This document shows, piece by piece, positions 16,246 to 24,734 of a stretch of DNA of 44,120 bases. The notes beneath the pieces were generated by a model. The model was not told the DNA's origin, did not search any database, and was given only the letters and a program-made list of their open reading frames with translations. The translations under genes were made by a program, and so were the position numbers. Source of the stretch: Candidatus Poribacteria bacterium (GTDB lineage: Bacteria; Poribacteria; WGA-4E; PCPOR2b); the NCBI GenBank assembly GCA_022822785.1, contig JAJEAL010000054.1:1-44120 (forward strand), given 5' to 3'. The stretch's first letter is position 1. The number at the start of each line of letters is the position of its first letter.

Positions 16246-19086
16246 TTACAAATTGTAGCTCAAGCCGAACGAGAAGGTCCGACCCGTGCGATACCGCACG
16301 TAGGTTTCGCCACCTTGCTCTAAGGTAACGTCAGGATTCAGCAGATTCTTTGCTGAAAGGCTCAAACGAAGAAATGGAAGCAGTTGTCTTCCAAATGTTA
16401 CGTCCAATTGCGAACGCGGCAGTTCAAACACATCTGGGCTGCCGTGGTTGCCGACCTCCGCGATTCGCTTGCCAAAGATATGATACGCAAGCGCAGCGGT
16501 TATCTCTAAGTCAGGATTGTCATAGCCTAGACTGGCGTTCACGACGTAAGGTGACTGCCCTTGCAATGCACGTTCAGAAGATGTTTGGATACCAACATCG
16601 GGTAGTTCAACCCTAGAGGAGATAAGCGCGACATTGGTGTTCACCGATAGATGTCTCAAAGCTGATGCCAAGATACTGAGATTTTGGCGTATTTCCAATT
16701 CAAGTCCGAAGTTATTCGCTGCTTCGGCATTCTCATAAGTAATTCGGACTTCAGCCGCTGGCTGGATTATCTGCTCAATTGGTTTATGGAATTTCTTGTA
16801 GAAACCACTAACCGCGACCACGCCTCCTAATTCTGGGAACGCTTCCCACCGGATATCGTAGTTATCAATCTTAGTGCGTTCGAGCCCTGGATTGCCGAAA
16901 ATCGTTCTGCCACCAACGAAATCCGTAAACTCGAAGGGTGCCAATTCCCGAAGATCTGGTCTCGTCACCGTGCGAGAGGCGGCTAAACGGAGATTCATCC
17001 GCTCGGTCAGGCGATATGTTAGGTTCAGACTTGGTAGTATATCGGTGGTATCAAGGTTTGCTTCTATCGCTTGCTGCCCTACAACGAAGGGATCGAAGGT
17101 GGTGACGTTCTGATCAGATACCTCCAACCGCGCCCCGGTTGTCACGCGAAACTTCTTCGATAGCGGTAAATCGACCATGCCGTAACTAGCCCATACGCTA
17201 TGAGCGGCAAGGTAGTTATCGGTTGCCCGTGTTGATTCCCTTAGCTCAAAGAGACCAGGAGCGATATGCTCTAGTGCGAATAGATCCTCCGGTGGAGCGG
17301 TTCGGTCTAGGAATAATTCGATATTATCGGAGGGCAGAAATCGGAAACGACGGGCATCAAACGTCCGGTCACGATCTCTCCACATCCCGCCAACTTTGAA
17401 CAACCCCGTTCTCACAATCGGCATCGACCAGTCTAGGCGACCGCTAACTTCATCATCTTGCAAATTAAAAAAGAACCGGCTGCCGCTCTGAGTAATGTCG
17501 CGGAAAAGCCATTCGTCCCGACGTTTTTCATAGATGACCTCGCGGGTATCGGGCTCGCTTCTAGTTGCACGAGAGAAGGTCAGCCGCCAAGAAAGGGTGG
17601 GGACAGGAATAAGCTCCGGTTCAGCATCATCGCTGTCCGCTGCTGCTTCTAATTCCGAATCTCCATCTAGACTTTTGGACCCAAAGTCAAACTCATGATC
17701 GCCGGCAAGTTGGCTAGAAAGCAAACCACGTTCAACATAGAGTAGGCGTGAACTTCGCATATCTGTGTCACGGTCCGCGTTATACCCTTCCCAGGTCCGT
17801 GTTTCATCTTCAGCTGTATGGCTGTATAGCGTTCTCAAACTCACCTTATGTCCCGGGGAAAAGCGCATGCTTGTATTCAGCACCCCACCCCAACTAACAT
17901 CGTTGGCACTTCGCTCTACCAAATATTTTGTCACCGGGGTCAGCTCATCTAAGCCTAATCGAAACGCGTTCTGTTCTTCCTCTGGACGATGACTGTGTCC
18001 ATTACTATATGAGATAATCCCTAGGTATCCGAAATCTTTTCCAACCAGTTGACTCGAATTTCCAATGCTGAACTTATAACTCTGGTTCGCTGGTGCGGTG
18101 TATCTCCCGGGTGACCAGACGTTGTCGAAGGCTTGACCAAGCTCTTGAATTTCCTCTGGTGTGAATCCACCTTTGGTGAAACGACCACGTTCGCGAATTG
18201 GAACGTCAGCAGGTAGATCTGCGATAATATCCGGAAGCGCGCGTGTGCCATCATCAAACCCGAATCGATCTAAGGTTCCACCCGGATATTCGAGTAGCTC
18301 ATTGCCGGTTGTTTCCGTATTGAAGCTGCTAGACATGGATAGTGACATCGTGAATGCGTCCGGGAAATCTTTCGTGAACACCTGTACGGATCCACCAGCG
18401 AAGTTGCCCGGTTGATCGGGAGAGAAGGTTTTAACGGTCTGGAGGCTTTCCAGAAGGTTGGCAGGAAAAATATCCATCGGTACAACGCGGCGGTTAGGTT
18501 CAGGACTTGGAATCTGAACGCTGTTCAGTAAGGTGTTACTATAACGTTCCCCGAGTCCGCGCACGAAAACGTAGCGTCCACCCACAATGCTGATACCGGT
18601 GACCCGTTTTAACGCATCTCCAGCATCGGAGACAGGGAGTTTAGCCATTAGCTCTGTACTAATGCTATCTTCAACGGCGAAACTTAATCGTCGCTTCTCC
18701 AAGAGACCCGTTTCGCTAGATTCAGTTAAACGGACCGGAAGATGGATGGGACCCAGCTTAATGACTTGCGGAGTGAGGACAACGTGGAGGGTTTGCTTCG
18801 GCTGCGATTCAGTGACTTCAATACCAGATACGGTTTGTGTGAGGTAGAAAGGACACCGGACACTGATGTTGTAAGTGCCTAAGGGTACTTCAAGCATGAA
18901 TGCTCCGTCCTGATCTGTTGATGCACGCTGTCCAGTTGCACTCAGCGTGATGGATACATCTGCTATCGGTGTTTCTGTCGCTTCATCAAGGACAACCCCT
19001 GCAATGTGTCCAGTCTGTTGTGCCAAGAGTGTTGATGGAACCCAACAGAGCCATACTATCAACATTCCCCAAAATAGATGTTTCAT
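16246..19086 (-). CDS. TonB-dependent outer-membrane receptor (carboxypeptidase-regulatory-like + plug + barrel)
   Basis: 946 residues from the ATG at 19086, preceded by AAAAGGAGAACG. A signal peptide of about 22 residues ends in L-L-A-Q-Q. Residues 24-110 are a carboxypeptidase-regulatory-like domain (G-H-I-A-G-V-V-L-D-E-A and later D-Q-D-G-A-F). A plug follows (about 125-245; V-F-V-R-G-L-G-E-R-Y-S and G-G-S-V-Q-V-F-T-K), then a 22-strand-type barrel, including R-L-A-A-S-R-T-V-T-R-P-D-L-R-E-L and G-N-P-G-L-E-R-T. Such receptors import scarce ligands with energy from TonB. Its two Pho-type promoters and position beside PhoX, TonB and pst suggest phosphate or an organophosphate as ligand; this is inferred. 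Confidence 0.93.
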   Translation of the reverse strand: MKHLFWGMLIVWLCWVPSTLLAQQTGHIAGVVLDEATETPIADVSITLSATGQRASTDQDGAFMLEVPLGTYNISVRCPFYLTQTVSGIEVTESQPKQTLHVVLTPQVIKLGPIHLPVRLTESSETGLLEKRRLSFAVEDSISTELMAKLPVSDAGDALKRVTGISIVGGRYVFVRGLGERYSNTLLNSVQIPSPEPNRRVVPMDIFPANLLESLQTVKTFSPDQPGNFAGGSVQVFTKDFPDAFTMSLSMSSSFNTETTGNELLEYPGGTLDRFGFDDGTRALPDIIADLPADVPIRERGRFTKGGFTPEEIQELGQAFDNVWSPGRYTAPANQSYKFSIGNSSQLVGKDFGYLGIISYSNGHSHRPEEEQNAFRLGLDELTPVTKYLVERSANDVSWGGVLNTSMRFSPGHKVSLRTLYSHTAEDETRTWEGYNADRDTDMRSSRLLYVERGLLSSQLAGDHEFDFGSKSLDGDSELEAAADSDDAEPELIPVPTLSWRLTFSRATRSEPDTREVIYEKRRDEWLFRDITQSGSRFFFNLQDDEVSGRLDWSMPIVRTGLFKVGGMWRDRDRTFDARRFRFLPSDNIELFLDRTAPPEDLFALEHIAPGLFELRESTRATDNYLAAHSVWASYGMVDLPLSKKFRVTTGARLEVSDQNVTTFDPFVVGQQAIEANLDTTDILPSLNLTYRLTERMNLRLAASRTVTRPDLRELAPFEFTDFVGGRTIFGNPGLERTKIDNYDIRWEAFPELGGVVAVSGFYKKFHKPIEQIIQPAAEVRITYENAEAANNFGLELEIRQNLSILASALRHLSVNTNVALISSRVELPDVGIQTSSERALQGQSPYVVNASLGYDNPDLEITAALAYHIFGKRIAEVGNHGSPDVFELPRSQLDVTFGRQLLPFLRLSLSAKNLLNPDVTLEQGGETYVRYRTGRTFSFGLSYNL

Positions 19087-19129
19087 CGTTCTCCTTTTCT
19101 GATTACATCTCTCCCTTTTTACTCACTTA

Positions 19130-19162
19130 AGTATAATCTGAGAATGTTACAGAATTGTGACC
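19130..19162 (-). promoter_or_regulatory. Pho-type promoter in front of the TonB-dependent receptor
   Basis: Minus strand: GGTCACA-ATTC-TGTAACA (two seven-base boxes 11 bases apart, as in classical Pho boxes), then nine bases, then TATACT (plus-strand 19130-19135). A start near 19123 leaves a leader of about 37 bases. Confidence 0.7.
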
Positions 19163-19240
19163 TTTCTTTCGATTTTTTGTGGCAACTGATTTTTATAGCG
19201 GGTATCCGCTGGGGCACGTTAGACTTAAAAACGGTAAAAC

Positions 19241-19282
19241 GAAATTTGGGATGGAGCACGACAACCCTCCATCCCAAATTTC
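19241..19282. repeat. Long perfect hairpin (16 bp) between phoX and the receptor gene
   Basis: GAAATTTGGGATGGAG (19241-19256) pairs without mismatch with CTCCATCCCAAATTTC (19267-19282); the loop has ten bases. On the minus strand it is followed by a broken T-rich stretch (CGTTTTACCGTTTTT), so it may slow or stop transcription from the promoter at 19308-19329, or be a mobile palindrome. Confidence 0.75.
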
Positions 19283-19307
19283 CTGATTTCCCCAACCAAC
19301 AAAAGCA

Positions 19308-19340
19308 AGTATAACCCAAAGATGTTACAAAAATTTATCC
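19308..19340 (-). promoter_or_regulatory. Second Pho-type promoter upstream of the receptor
   Basis: Minus strand: GGATAAA-TTTT-TGTAACA, nine bases, then TATACT (plus-strand 19308-19313). A transcript starting near 19301 would run first through the 19241-19282 hairpin. Confidence 0.6.
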
Positions 19341-19372
19341 TTCCTTTGGCTTTTTAATGAAGAACTCTTTTT

Positions 19373-20803
19373 TTATCCTTCCATAAACTTGCGCCAGGGA
19401 CCTGTGATAGCGAGTGTCATTCCAGCCCCTTGGATGTTGACAAACAGCGTGCTGCCATCCGGCGAGAACGTTGCACCGGCGAACTCCGACCTGTTGCGTG
19501 AGTTCTTGCCAAATCTGTAAAGTTGACCTTGGGGGGTTACACCCACAAGAAACTGCGTTCCTGGACCGTCCTCGCACAAGATGAGATCTCCCCACGGCGC
19601 AACTGTCACATTGTCACCGTTTTCTAAGAGATCGCTGTCGTTGGGTTCAATAAAGAGTTCAAGTGCTCCCGGTTGCTTATCTTCAGCGGCTGTCCCCTCA
19701 AACGGACTAGGAATATAACGCCAGACTTGTCCTTTCTTCCGGTAACCGCCGTTTGTGCAGACAAAGTAAATAGTATTGTCGCTATACCACATCCCCTCGC
19801 CTCGGGCAAATCTCGCTGCACCTTTCTCGAAACCCTGCAGACGCAGGTCGTCTTTGGGCGATTCAACGTTCTGAATATCAACCCACGCAGCCGCTATCTT
19901 TTGACCAACCGGAACCGTATCATAGGTCCAGGGGAAAATTTTATCTGTCCACTCTTTCCAATTTCGGGTGTCGGTACTTTTCATATCCCGGATTACCATC
20001 GCCTGAAGCCGTCCACCTTGTGCAAGCTTGCCGGGGACGTCCGGAATGAAGCGGTAAATCAGGCTATCGTGGCGATCTTCGGTCTGATATACGATTCCGC
20101 TCTTTGGGTCTACAGCGACAGCCTCATGGTTGAATCGCCCCATTGCTTTCAGCGGTATCGGTGTTGCTAAACCGATGCTAGCGGAGGCGGGCACTTCAAA
20201 ATTGTAACCGTGGTCTTTTTCGTAAGTGTCCTTTGCGAGCTGAACGCTTTCCTCACAGGATATCCAGGTGTTCCAAGGCGTTGCACCACCGGCGCAATTC
20301 CGGAGGGTGCCCATTAAACTCATGGAGTGGCTTTCCAATGTTTGGCTCTGCGTATTGTAGACAAGTGTTGTGGTACCACCAAGTCCCGGTTTCACCCCTT
20401 TTCCTGGATCGTACATCTTTTCGGGATCGACTTCTCGATATCTCTTGTCGTGTGCAAATGACTGAGCGTCCTTTGGCCCTATATTTAGTTCGTGGTTTCG
20501 GATTAGAACTGTCTTCCCATTGGGTCCGGGAAAAGCTGCCATGCCATCGTGTGCGCCGGGGACGAGGAATCCGTCGTTCATACGCTCTCCGACGGTAGAG
20601 AATGCGTGGTACGTAAAACCTTCAGGAAGATCGAGAATGCCGTAGGGATCTGGTAGGAAATCGCCATACCGATTGGCTGTCGGGGGTTGGGGAGCAGATT
20701 CAGTCAACAACCGGCTACAGCCGGAAAAACCGAGCGCAATCGCTCCTGAAGCAGTTGCCATTGCGGTAGAATGTAAAAAATTACGGCGGGATATTTTGTT
20801 CAT
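19373..20803 (-). CDS. phoX: PhoX-type alkaline phosphatase (Tat-exported)
   Basis: 476 residues. The N-terminus has a twin-arginine signal, S-R-R-N-F-L-H, with a hydrophobic stretch ending in G-F-S-G-C, so it is exported folded by Tat and possibly lipidated at Cys29. The PhoX hallmark N-C-A-G-G-A-T-P-W-N-T-W-I-S-C-E-E is intact; in characterised PhoX this Cys helps hold the iron of the active site. Other conserved segments are R-N-H-E-L-N, F-N-H-E-A-V-A-V-D and Y-Q-T-E-D-R-H-D-S-L-I-Y. PhoX cleaves phosphate from extracellular organophosphates using iron and calcium. It lies between a second PhoX-like gene and the TonB-dependent receptor. Confidence 0.92.
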   Translation of the reverse strand: MNKISRRNFLHSTAMATASGAIALGFSGCSRLLTESAPQPPTANRYGDFLPDPYGILDLPEGFTYHAFSTVGERMNDGFLVPGAHDGMAAFPGPNGKTVLIRNHELNIGPKDAQSFAHDKRYREVDPEKMYDPGKGVKPGLGGTTTLVYNTQSQTLESHSMSLMGTLRNCAGGATPWNTWISCEESVQLAKDTYEKDHGYNFEVPASASIGLATPIPLKAMGRFNHEAVAVDPKSGIVYQTEDRHDSLIYRFIPDVPGKLAQGGRLQAMVIRDMKSTDTRNWKEWTDKIFPWTYDTVPVGQKIAAAWVDIQNVESPKDDLRLQGFEKGAARFARGEGMWYSDNTIYFVCTNGGYRKKGQVWRYIPSPFEGTAAEDKQPGALELFIEPNDSDLLENGDNVTVAPWGDLILCEDGPGTQFLVGVTPQGQLYRFGKNSRNRSEFAGATFSPDGSTLFVNIQGAGMTLAITGPWRKFMEG

Positions 20804-20873
20804 AGTTGCACCTATGTAAAAAATTCAATAATTACTATTCTGTATCTATTTTTTACTATAAAAATATTTAGAT

Positions 20874-20910
20874 TGTAGGCATCAATCGTGAAAAATGACT
20901 GATGCCTACA
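20874..20910. repeat. Hairpin between the two PhoX-type genes
   Basis: TGTAGGCATCAATC (20874-20887) pairs with GACTGATGCCTACA (20897-20910) except one wobble; the loop has nine bases. On the minus strand an interrupted T-rich run follows, so it may act as a weak terminator or 3'-end stabiliser of the upstream transcript. Confidence 0.7.
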
Positions 20911-20926
20911 CCTTAGCGTTTTAGTT

Positions 20927-23356
20927 CTATTTCAGAATAACTAGCTTGCGGTTTGCGATATAATCCCCCGCAATGAGTTGGTAGAAATATACGCCACTTG
21001 CCATATGCTCACCGAGATTATTCCGACCATCCCAATAAGCAGCTCGGGATTTATCCAGATAATAGCCCGCGGCTTGGAACCCGAGGTCCATGTTACGAAC
21101 TAAATTGCCGGTCGTATCATAGATGCGGATTTGGACGTTTGCACTTTTTGCCAACTGATAGGGCAACCATGTTTCGGGGTTGAATGGGTTGGGATAGTTG
21201 GTGAACAACATGGTTTGGGTGGGACGTAACGATTCCGGTGTCAGATGCAGCTGAACAAATGCACGACGAATATCTTCTGTTGAGATCTCGTGGTTTAACG
21301 TGCCTACCACCTGTCCTATTTCGTCTTGAATTTGAATCTCTAGCACATCACCGACCTTGACCACCGAGCGACGGGTCAAGTCCGCCCAAATTGCATGGGA
21401 ATTACCGGACGAAGCGGTAGCAGCCATTGTTTCAATGCTATTCGTACGCGGATTATGTACACTTACGGTCATATTTCCTATATCCGCGGTATTCGCAGCA
21501 ACGACAAACGCCCAAGCACTGGCCTGTGTTTCTGGTGATGGTGCAGCAGCTATAGCTGGCGTATTGCGCCATGCACCGCCGACATACGTTACAATCCTTG
21601 CCTGCGGCGTATTGACGATGTAGCCCATACCGCCTTCTATAGGAAAGCCATCGCCGGAGTCAGCAGCGGTGAAACCGACAAAACGGCGATCCTTTGCTTC
21701 CAGCTGAATAATCGTTGTGGCACCAATCTCGTGCATGAAAGATCGTGCCGTATGCGGACGAGACGGCTTAAGGGGTAAGCTAATCATGTTTAAGCCTGCT
21801 TCCAACTCTTGGAAGAAAACGTTGTTTGTTGCATTTACTATCAGCCCGGCTGCGGCACTATCGGGATTGAACAACGCCAGCAGCTGCCCGTACTCCACCA
21901 ATTCTGGATCTTCATGTCTAGCGTGAGCTTGTGCATTAAGCAAGAACCAACCCGGCCCCAGAATATCCCAAGCATCAATAATGCCGGAAGATTCTTCGTT
22001 CGTAGTGAACGGAGGAACAGGATCTGCGCTGATATCACCGAACCGCCCGGGATCATGTTGAGCGATGATTTTGAGTGTGTCGGACGGAATGTTATATTGC
22101 CAGATTTTCGCTGTGCGAGGTGCACGCCCTGGATCTTCTTGGATTAGGACGTTACCGAAGCGATCGATGGTCATGTTGTCAAACATGACACCAGCAGTGC
22201 CATCGGTCATCCGGTCTACCTGACCGCCAAGGGTCGGTTCACTCGCATCGTCGAAGCGAAGACGATATAAACGGGAGCGTCCAATCACCGTGCCAATAGC
22301 ATCTTGCGTTTCATCGAAACGATCTGTTGTAACGAAGTAGAAATCATTTGGACGATTGGGGTCCCAAGCGCCATCCTCTGGACGGAGAAATAAGGTAACC
22401 CCCGCATCGCTACTTTCCATTTCAAGTGTTTCGCCGGTCATGTTGGTTACATTACCGAAGCCGTGAAGAGTGAACCGGGTTCCGGTGGGAATACCCGCTT
22501 CTCGCATTTCTTCCGGTATTCCATCAACCCTAATACCGTACAGTCTACCATTTGTTAAACCGGCTTTGTCAATGGTGCTGCCTTCGTTCTTTTTAGTGCC
22601 AACATAAACGTAGAGTTGTCCGGGTCTGGAATCATCAAGACCAATAACAACTGTGTTGTCTCCAGTATTCGGATGGGCGACTGAGTTTTCCCACGCGAAT
22701 CGTCCTAGATGTGGTAATTGGTAGCTGATACCAGCTTCAGTACCATCAATCACGTGTGCAAACCCGCGTCCTTCGCCATACTCTTCACCGTTCATATAAA
22801 TCCGCCCGTGATGTCCCCGGCCGGTAACCGGATTATAGAAGGCTGTGATAAGAGGAAGGTCTGCCGAGCAGAGACGGTTGAGCACAGCGCCCTTGGCCGG
22901 CGGATCAAAGCTGTTTGTCTCAGGATTCCATAATACTATTTGCTGAATTAAGTCTTCACCGCTCTGAACCGCGAGAATGCTTGGTGAGCTACCCGTAAAA
23001 CCATTGATAATCCATTTAGAGACAAAGGCTCCTCCGGAATCGGTACTGTGTGCACGTGGCACACCTTGGGAATTTCGGAGCTCATGATTAACAAGCCAAG
23101 TAAAGGTGCCATCCCCATTATTGAAGGCGCCCGTACCGTCAGGAATACCGACAAGGCGATAGCCGCCAAAATCATCACCTACCGTGGCGATTGACCATGT
23201 AATAACGCCTGGTGCCACCGGCACAATATAGGGTGAATCGGAACTGCTGACCCCCGTGATGGTTTGTCCAAACGCTGAACCGTAACCAAGGATCATTAAA
23301 GCAACTGATGCGGAAAGGAAGTGCAGCCATCTATGCTGCGCTTTTCTATTAAACAT
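20927..23356 (-). CDS. PhoX-like (DUF839) secreted phosphatase with FlgD/Por-type C-terminal domain
   Basis: 809 residues with a signal peptide ending around G-S-A-F-G-Q. Residues about 40-480 are the DUF839/PhoX fold of the second subgroup, marked by L-C-S-A-D-L, M-N-G-E-E-Y-G-E-G-R and W-E-N-S-V-A-H-P. A middle domain of about 200 residues (N-M-I-S-L-P-L-K-P to the beta-rich region) was not recognised. The last 85 residues are an FlgD-Ig/T9SS-type domain with N-Y-P-N-P-F-N-P-E-T, I-R-I-Y-D-T-T-G, G-V-Y-F-Y-Q-L and a final V-I-L-K. Such tails mark secreted or surface-attached proteins. It is probably a surface-exposed phosphatase. The assigned phosphatase activity is inferred from the fold. 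Confidence 0.85.
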   Translation of the reverse strand: MFNRKAQHRWLHFLSASVALMILGYGSAFGQTITGVSSSDSPYIVPVAPGVITWSIATVGDDFGGYRLVGIPDGTGAFNNGDGTFTWLVNHELRNSQGVPRAHSTDSGGAFVSKWIINGFTGSSPSILAVQSGEDLIQQIVLWNPETNSFDPPAKGAVLNRLCSADLPLITAFYNPVTGRGHHGRIYMNGEEYGEGRGFAHVIDGTEAGISYQLPHLGRFAWENSVAHPNTGDNTVVIGLDDSRPGQLYVYVGTKKNEGSTIDKAGLTNGRLYGIRVDGIPEEMREAGIPTGTRFTLHGFGNVTNMTGETLEMESSDAGVTLFLRPEDGAWDPNRPNDFYFVTTDRFDETQDAIGTVIGRSRLYRLRFDDASEPTLGGQVDRMTDGTAGVMFDNMTIDRFGNVLIQEDPGRAPRTAKIWQYNIPSDTLKIIAQHDPGRFGDISADPVPPFTTNEESSGIIDAWDILGPGWFLLNAQAHARHEDPELVEYGQLLALFNPDSAAAGLIVNATNNVFFQELEAGLNMISLPLKPSRPHTARSFMHEIGATTIIQLEAKDRRFVGFTAADSGDGFPIEGGMGYIVNTPQARIVTYVGGAWRNTPAIAAAPSPETQASAWAFVVAANTADIGNMTVSVHNPRTNSIETMAATASSGNSHAIWADLTRRSVVKVGDVLEIQIQDEIGQVVGTLNHEISTEDIRRAFVQLHLTPESLRPTQTMLFTNYPNPFNPETWLPYQLAKSANVQIRIYDTTGNLVRNMDLGFQAAGYYLDKSRAAYWDGRNNLGEHMASGVYFYQLIAGDYIANRKLVILK

Positions 23357-23526
23357 GGTGTTCTCCTTATTGAATTGTGGTCATCCAAATCCGGGTGAAT
23401 AGGTAAACAGTAGCGGGTTTCAGATCGCTGTCAAATGTATGTGCAAACGTATCTGGTTTCAACCGTATCAGCGCGGATTTAGAAGCTTTGGTTGTAAACT
23501 GAGAATTTCTCAGGTAAAACACCATA

Positions 23527-23548
23527 AATATAATAGTTAAATGTCACA
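23527..23548 (-). promoter_or_regulatory. Pho-type promoter of the secreted PhoX-like gene
   Basis: Minus strand TGTGACA (plus-strand 23542-23548), nine bases, then TATATT (23527-23532). The upstream box is poor (TGCCATG at an 11-base interval). The leader to the ATG is about 165 bases and includes a small palindrome (23499-23513). Confidence 0.55.
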
Positions 23549-23562
23549 ATGTCATGGCAATT

Positions 23563-23726
23563 CTGTGCCAAGTTCACGAACATTTTGTGACTAATTTTTA
23601 ACAGATTGTGGGAAACACAATTCAAAGTACAAAGCAAAGATATCCGAAGCGTTGCCCTACACATTTGCAATCTGCTCAATACCATAGCAGAACACAACCT
23701 GTATATGAGATTCCGGAGCGTGGCAG
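23563..23726. other. Intergenic stretch between phoB terminator and Pho-type promoter
   Basis: No gene was found here. A plus-strand TTGTGACTAA near 23590 resembles a Pho half-box but has no -10 at the right distance. Confidence 0.4.
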
Positions 23727-23765
23727 AAAAAAACCCGGTGAAAATTTGCTCCACCGGGTTTTTTG
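23727..23765 (-). terminator. Intrinsic terminator after phoB
   Basis: AAACCCGGTG and CACCGGGTTT pair perfectly; A- and T-runs on both sides make it work in both directions. It separates phoB from the PhoX-like gene, which therefore depends on its own promoter. Confidence 0.9.
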
Positions 23766-23806
23766 TGATTGTTATATTTAACTGAGATTCTGAGAGCTTT
23801 TCGCCA

Positions 23807-24493
23807 TCACTCCTTCAGCCGATAGCCGACCCCGTGCACTGTTTCAATCCGTTCCCCGAACTGTTTCAGTTTACGCCGTAACCGACTTACATGCGTATCC
23901 ATCGTGCGTTCAATGCCGTAGTACTCTTGCCCCCACACTGCATCCATCAGAATACTACGCGTGAATACCCGCCCCGGGGAGTGAGCAAATAGAGAAAGGA
24001 TTTTGAACTCGGTAGCCGTCAGATCGATTACATGTCCCTCGCTGAACACTTGGTGTCTATCTAAATCAATTTTTAAGCCATCAATCTGAATTTGATTTGC
24101 AGGTTTATTGCTCGGAGTGCTTGGTGCACGACGCAGCACAGCACGGATTCTTAAAATGACCTCTCGCGGACTAAAGGGTTTGGTGATGTAGTCGTCTGCA
24201 CCCAGTTCCAACCCAACAATTCGGTCTATCGCTTCGCCTTTTGCTGTTAGCATGATTATGGGAATATTTGCGGTTTCAGGATCGCGTTTCAACGTGCGGC
24301 AGATTTCCAAGCCATCCACCTCCGGAAGCAGTAAATCTAAGAGAACGAGATCCGGCTGCTGAATCTTGGCAGATTCAAAGGCTTCCGCTCCATTAAAGAC
24401 CGCTTCGGTTTTATAGCCCGCTTGATCCAAGTTGTACACTAACAGTTCGACAATATCGGGCTCATCTTCCACAATCAGAATCTTTGTTGCCAT
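23807..24493 (-). CDS. phoB: PhoB-type response regulator
   Basis: 228 residues from the ATG at 24493, with AAGGAAA before it. The receiver domain has the acidic pocket E9-D10, phosphoacceptor Asp53 (L-V-L-L-D-L-L-L-P) and the T-A-K block near 95-97. The C-terminal OmpR/PhoB winged helix shows L-T-A-T-E-F-K-I-L, R-S-I-L-M-D-A-V-W-G and T-M-D-T-H-V-S-R-L-R-R-K-L. PhoB-type regulators activate phosphate-starvation genes. A matching promoter lies in its own upstream region, suggesting autoregulation. The cognate PhoR-type kinase is not next to it, which is unusual for phoB. Confidence 0.9.
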   Translation of the reverse strand: MATKILIVEDEPDIVELLVYNLDQAGYKTEAVFNGAEAFESAKIQQPDLVLLDLLLPEVDGLEICRTLKRDPETANIPIIMLTAKGEAIDRIVGLELGADDYITKPFSPREVILRIRAVLRRAPSTPSNKPANQIQIDGLKIDLDRHQVFSEGHVIDLTATEFKILSLFAHSPGRVFTRSILMDAVWGQEYYGIERTMDTHVSRLRRKLKQFGERIETVHGVGYRLKE

Positions 24494-24593
24494 TTTCCTT
24501 CTCACAAATGTTATAAATTCTGCCTGCACGAGCAGAATCGGAACAAAAGGTTAAACATCGTTGCTGACTGAATTCGACATATACTCCAGTTAC

Positions 24594-24627
24594 AGTATAC
24601 ATAAGAGATGTTACAAAATTTTAGCAT
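24594..24627 (-). promoter_or_regulatory. Pho-type promoter of phoB
   Basis: Minus strand: TGCTAAA-ATTT-TGTAACA (boxes 11 bases apart), nine bases, then TATACT (plus-strand 24594-24599). The leader is about 95 bases. Confidence 0.7.
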
Positions 24628-24734
24628 TTCTATGACTTTGTTGTGTGAATTTACATCGCACCCTTCTTAATAAACTATTTCGAAATCCAGAACAATTTTC
24701 GCTTCACATATAGTTAAAGGTTTCAGAGTTATTC

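Noticed and set aside
19119-19319. A 66-residue minus-strand frame after the Pho-type promoter
   Set aside because: It runs through the 16-bp hairpin and its start lies on the promoter -10 region, so it is unlikely to be translated.
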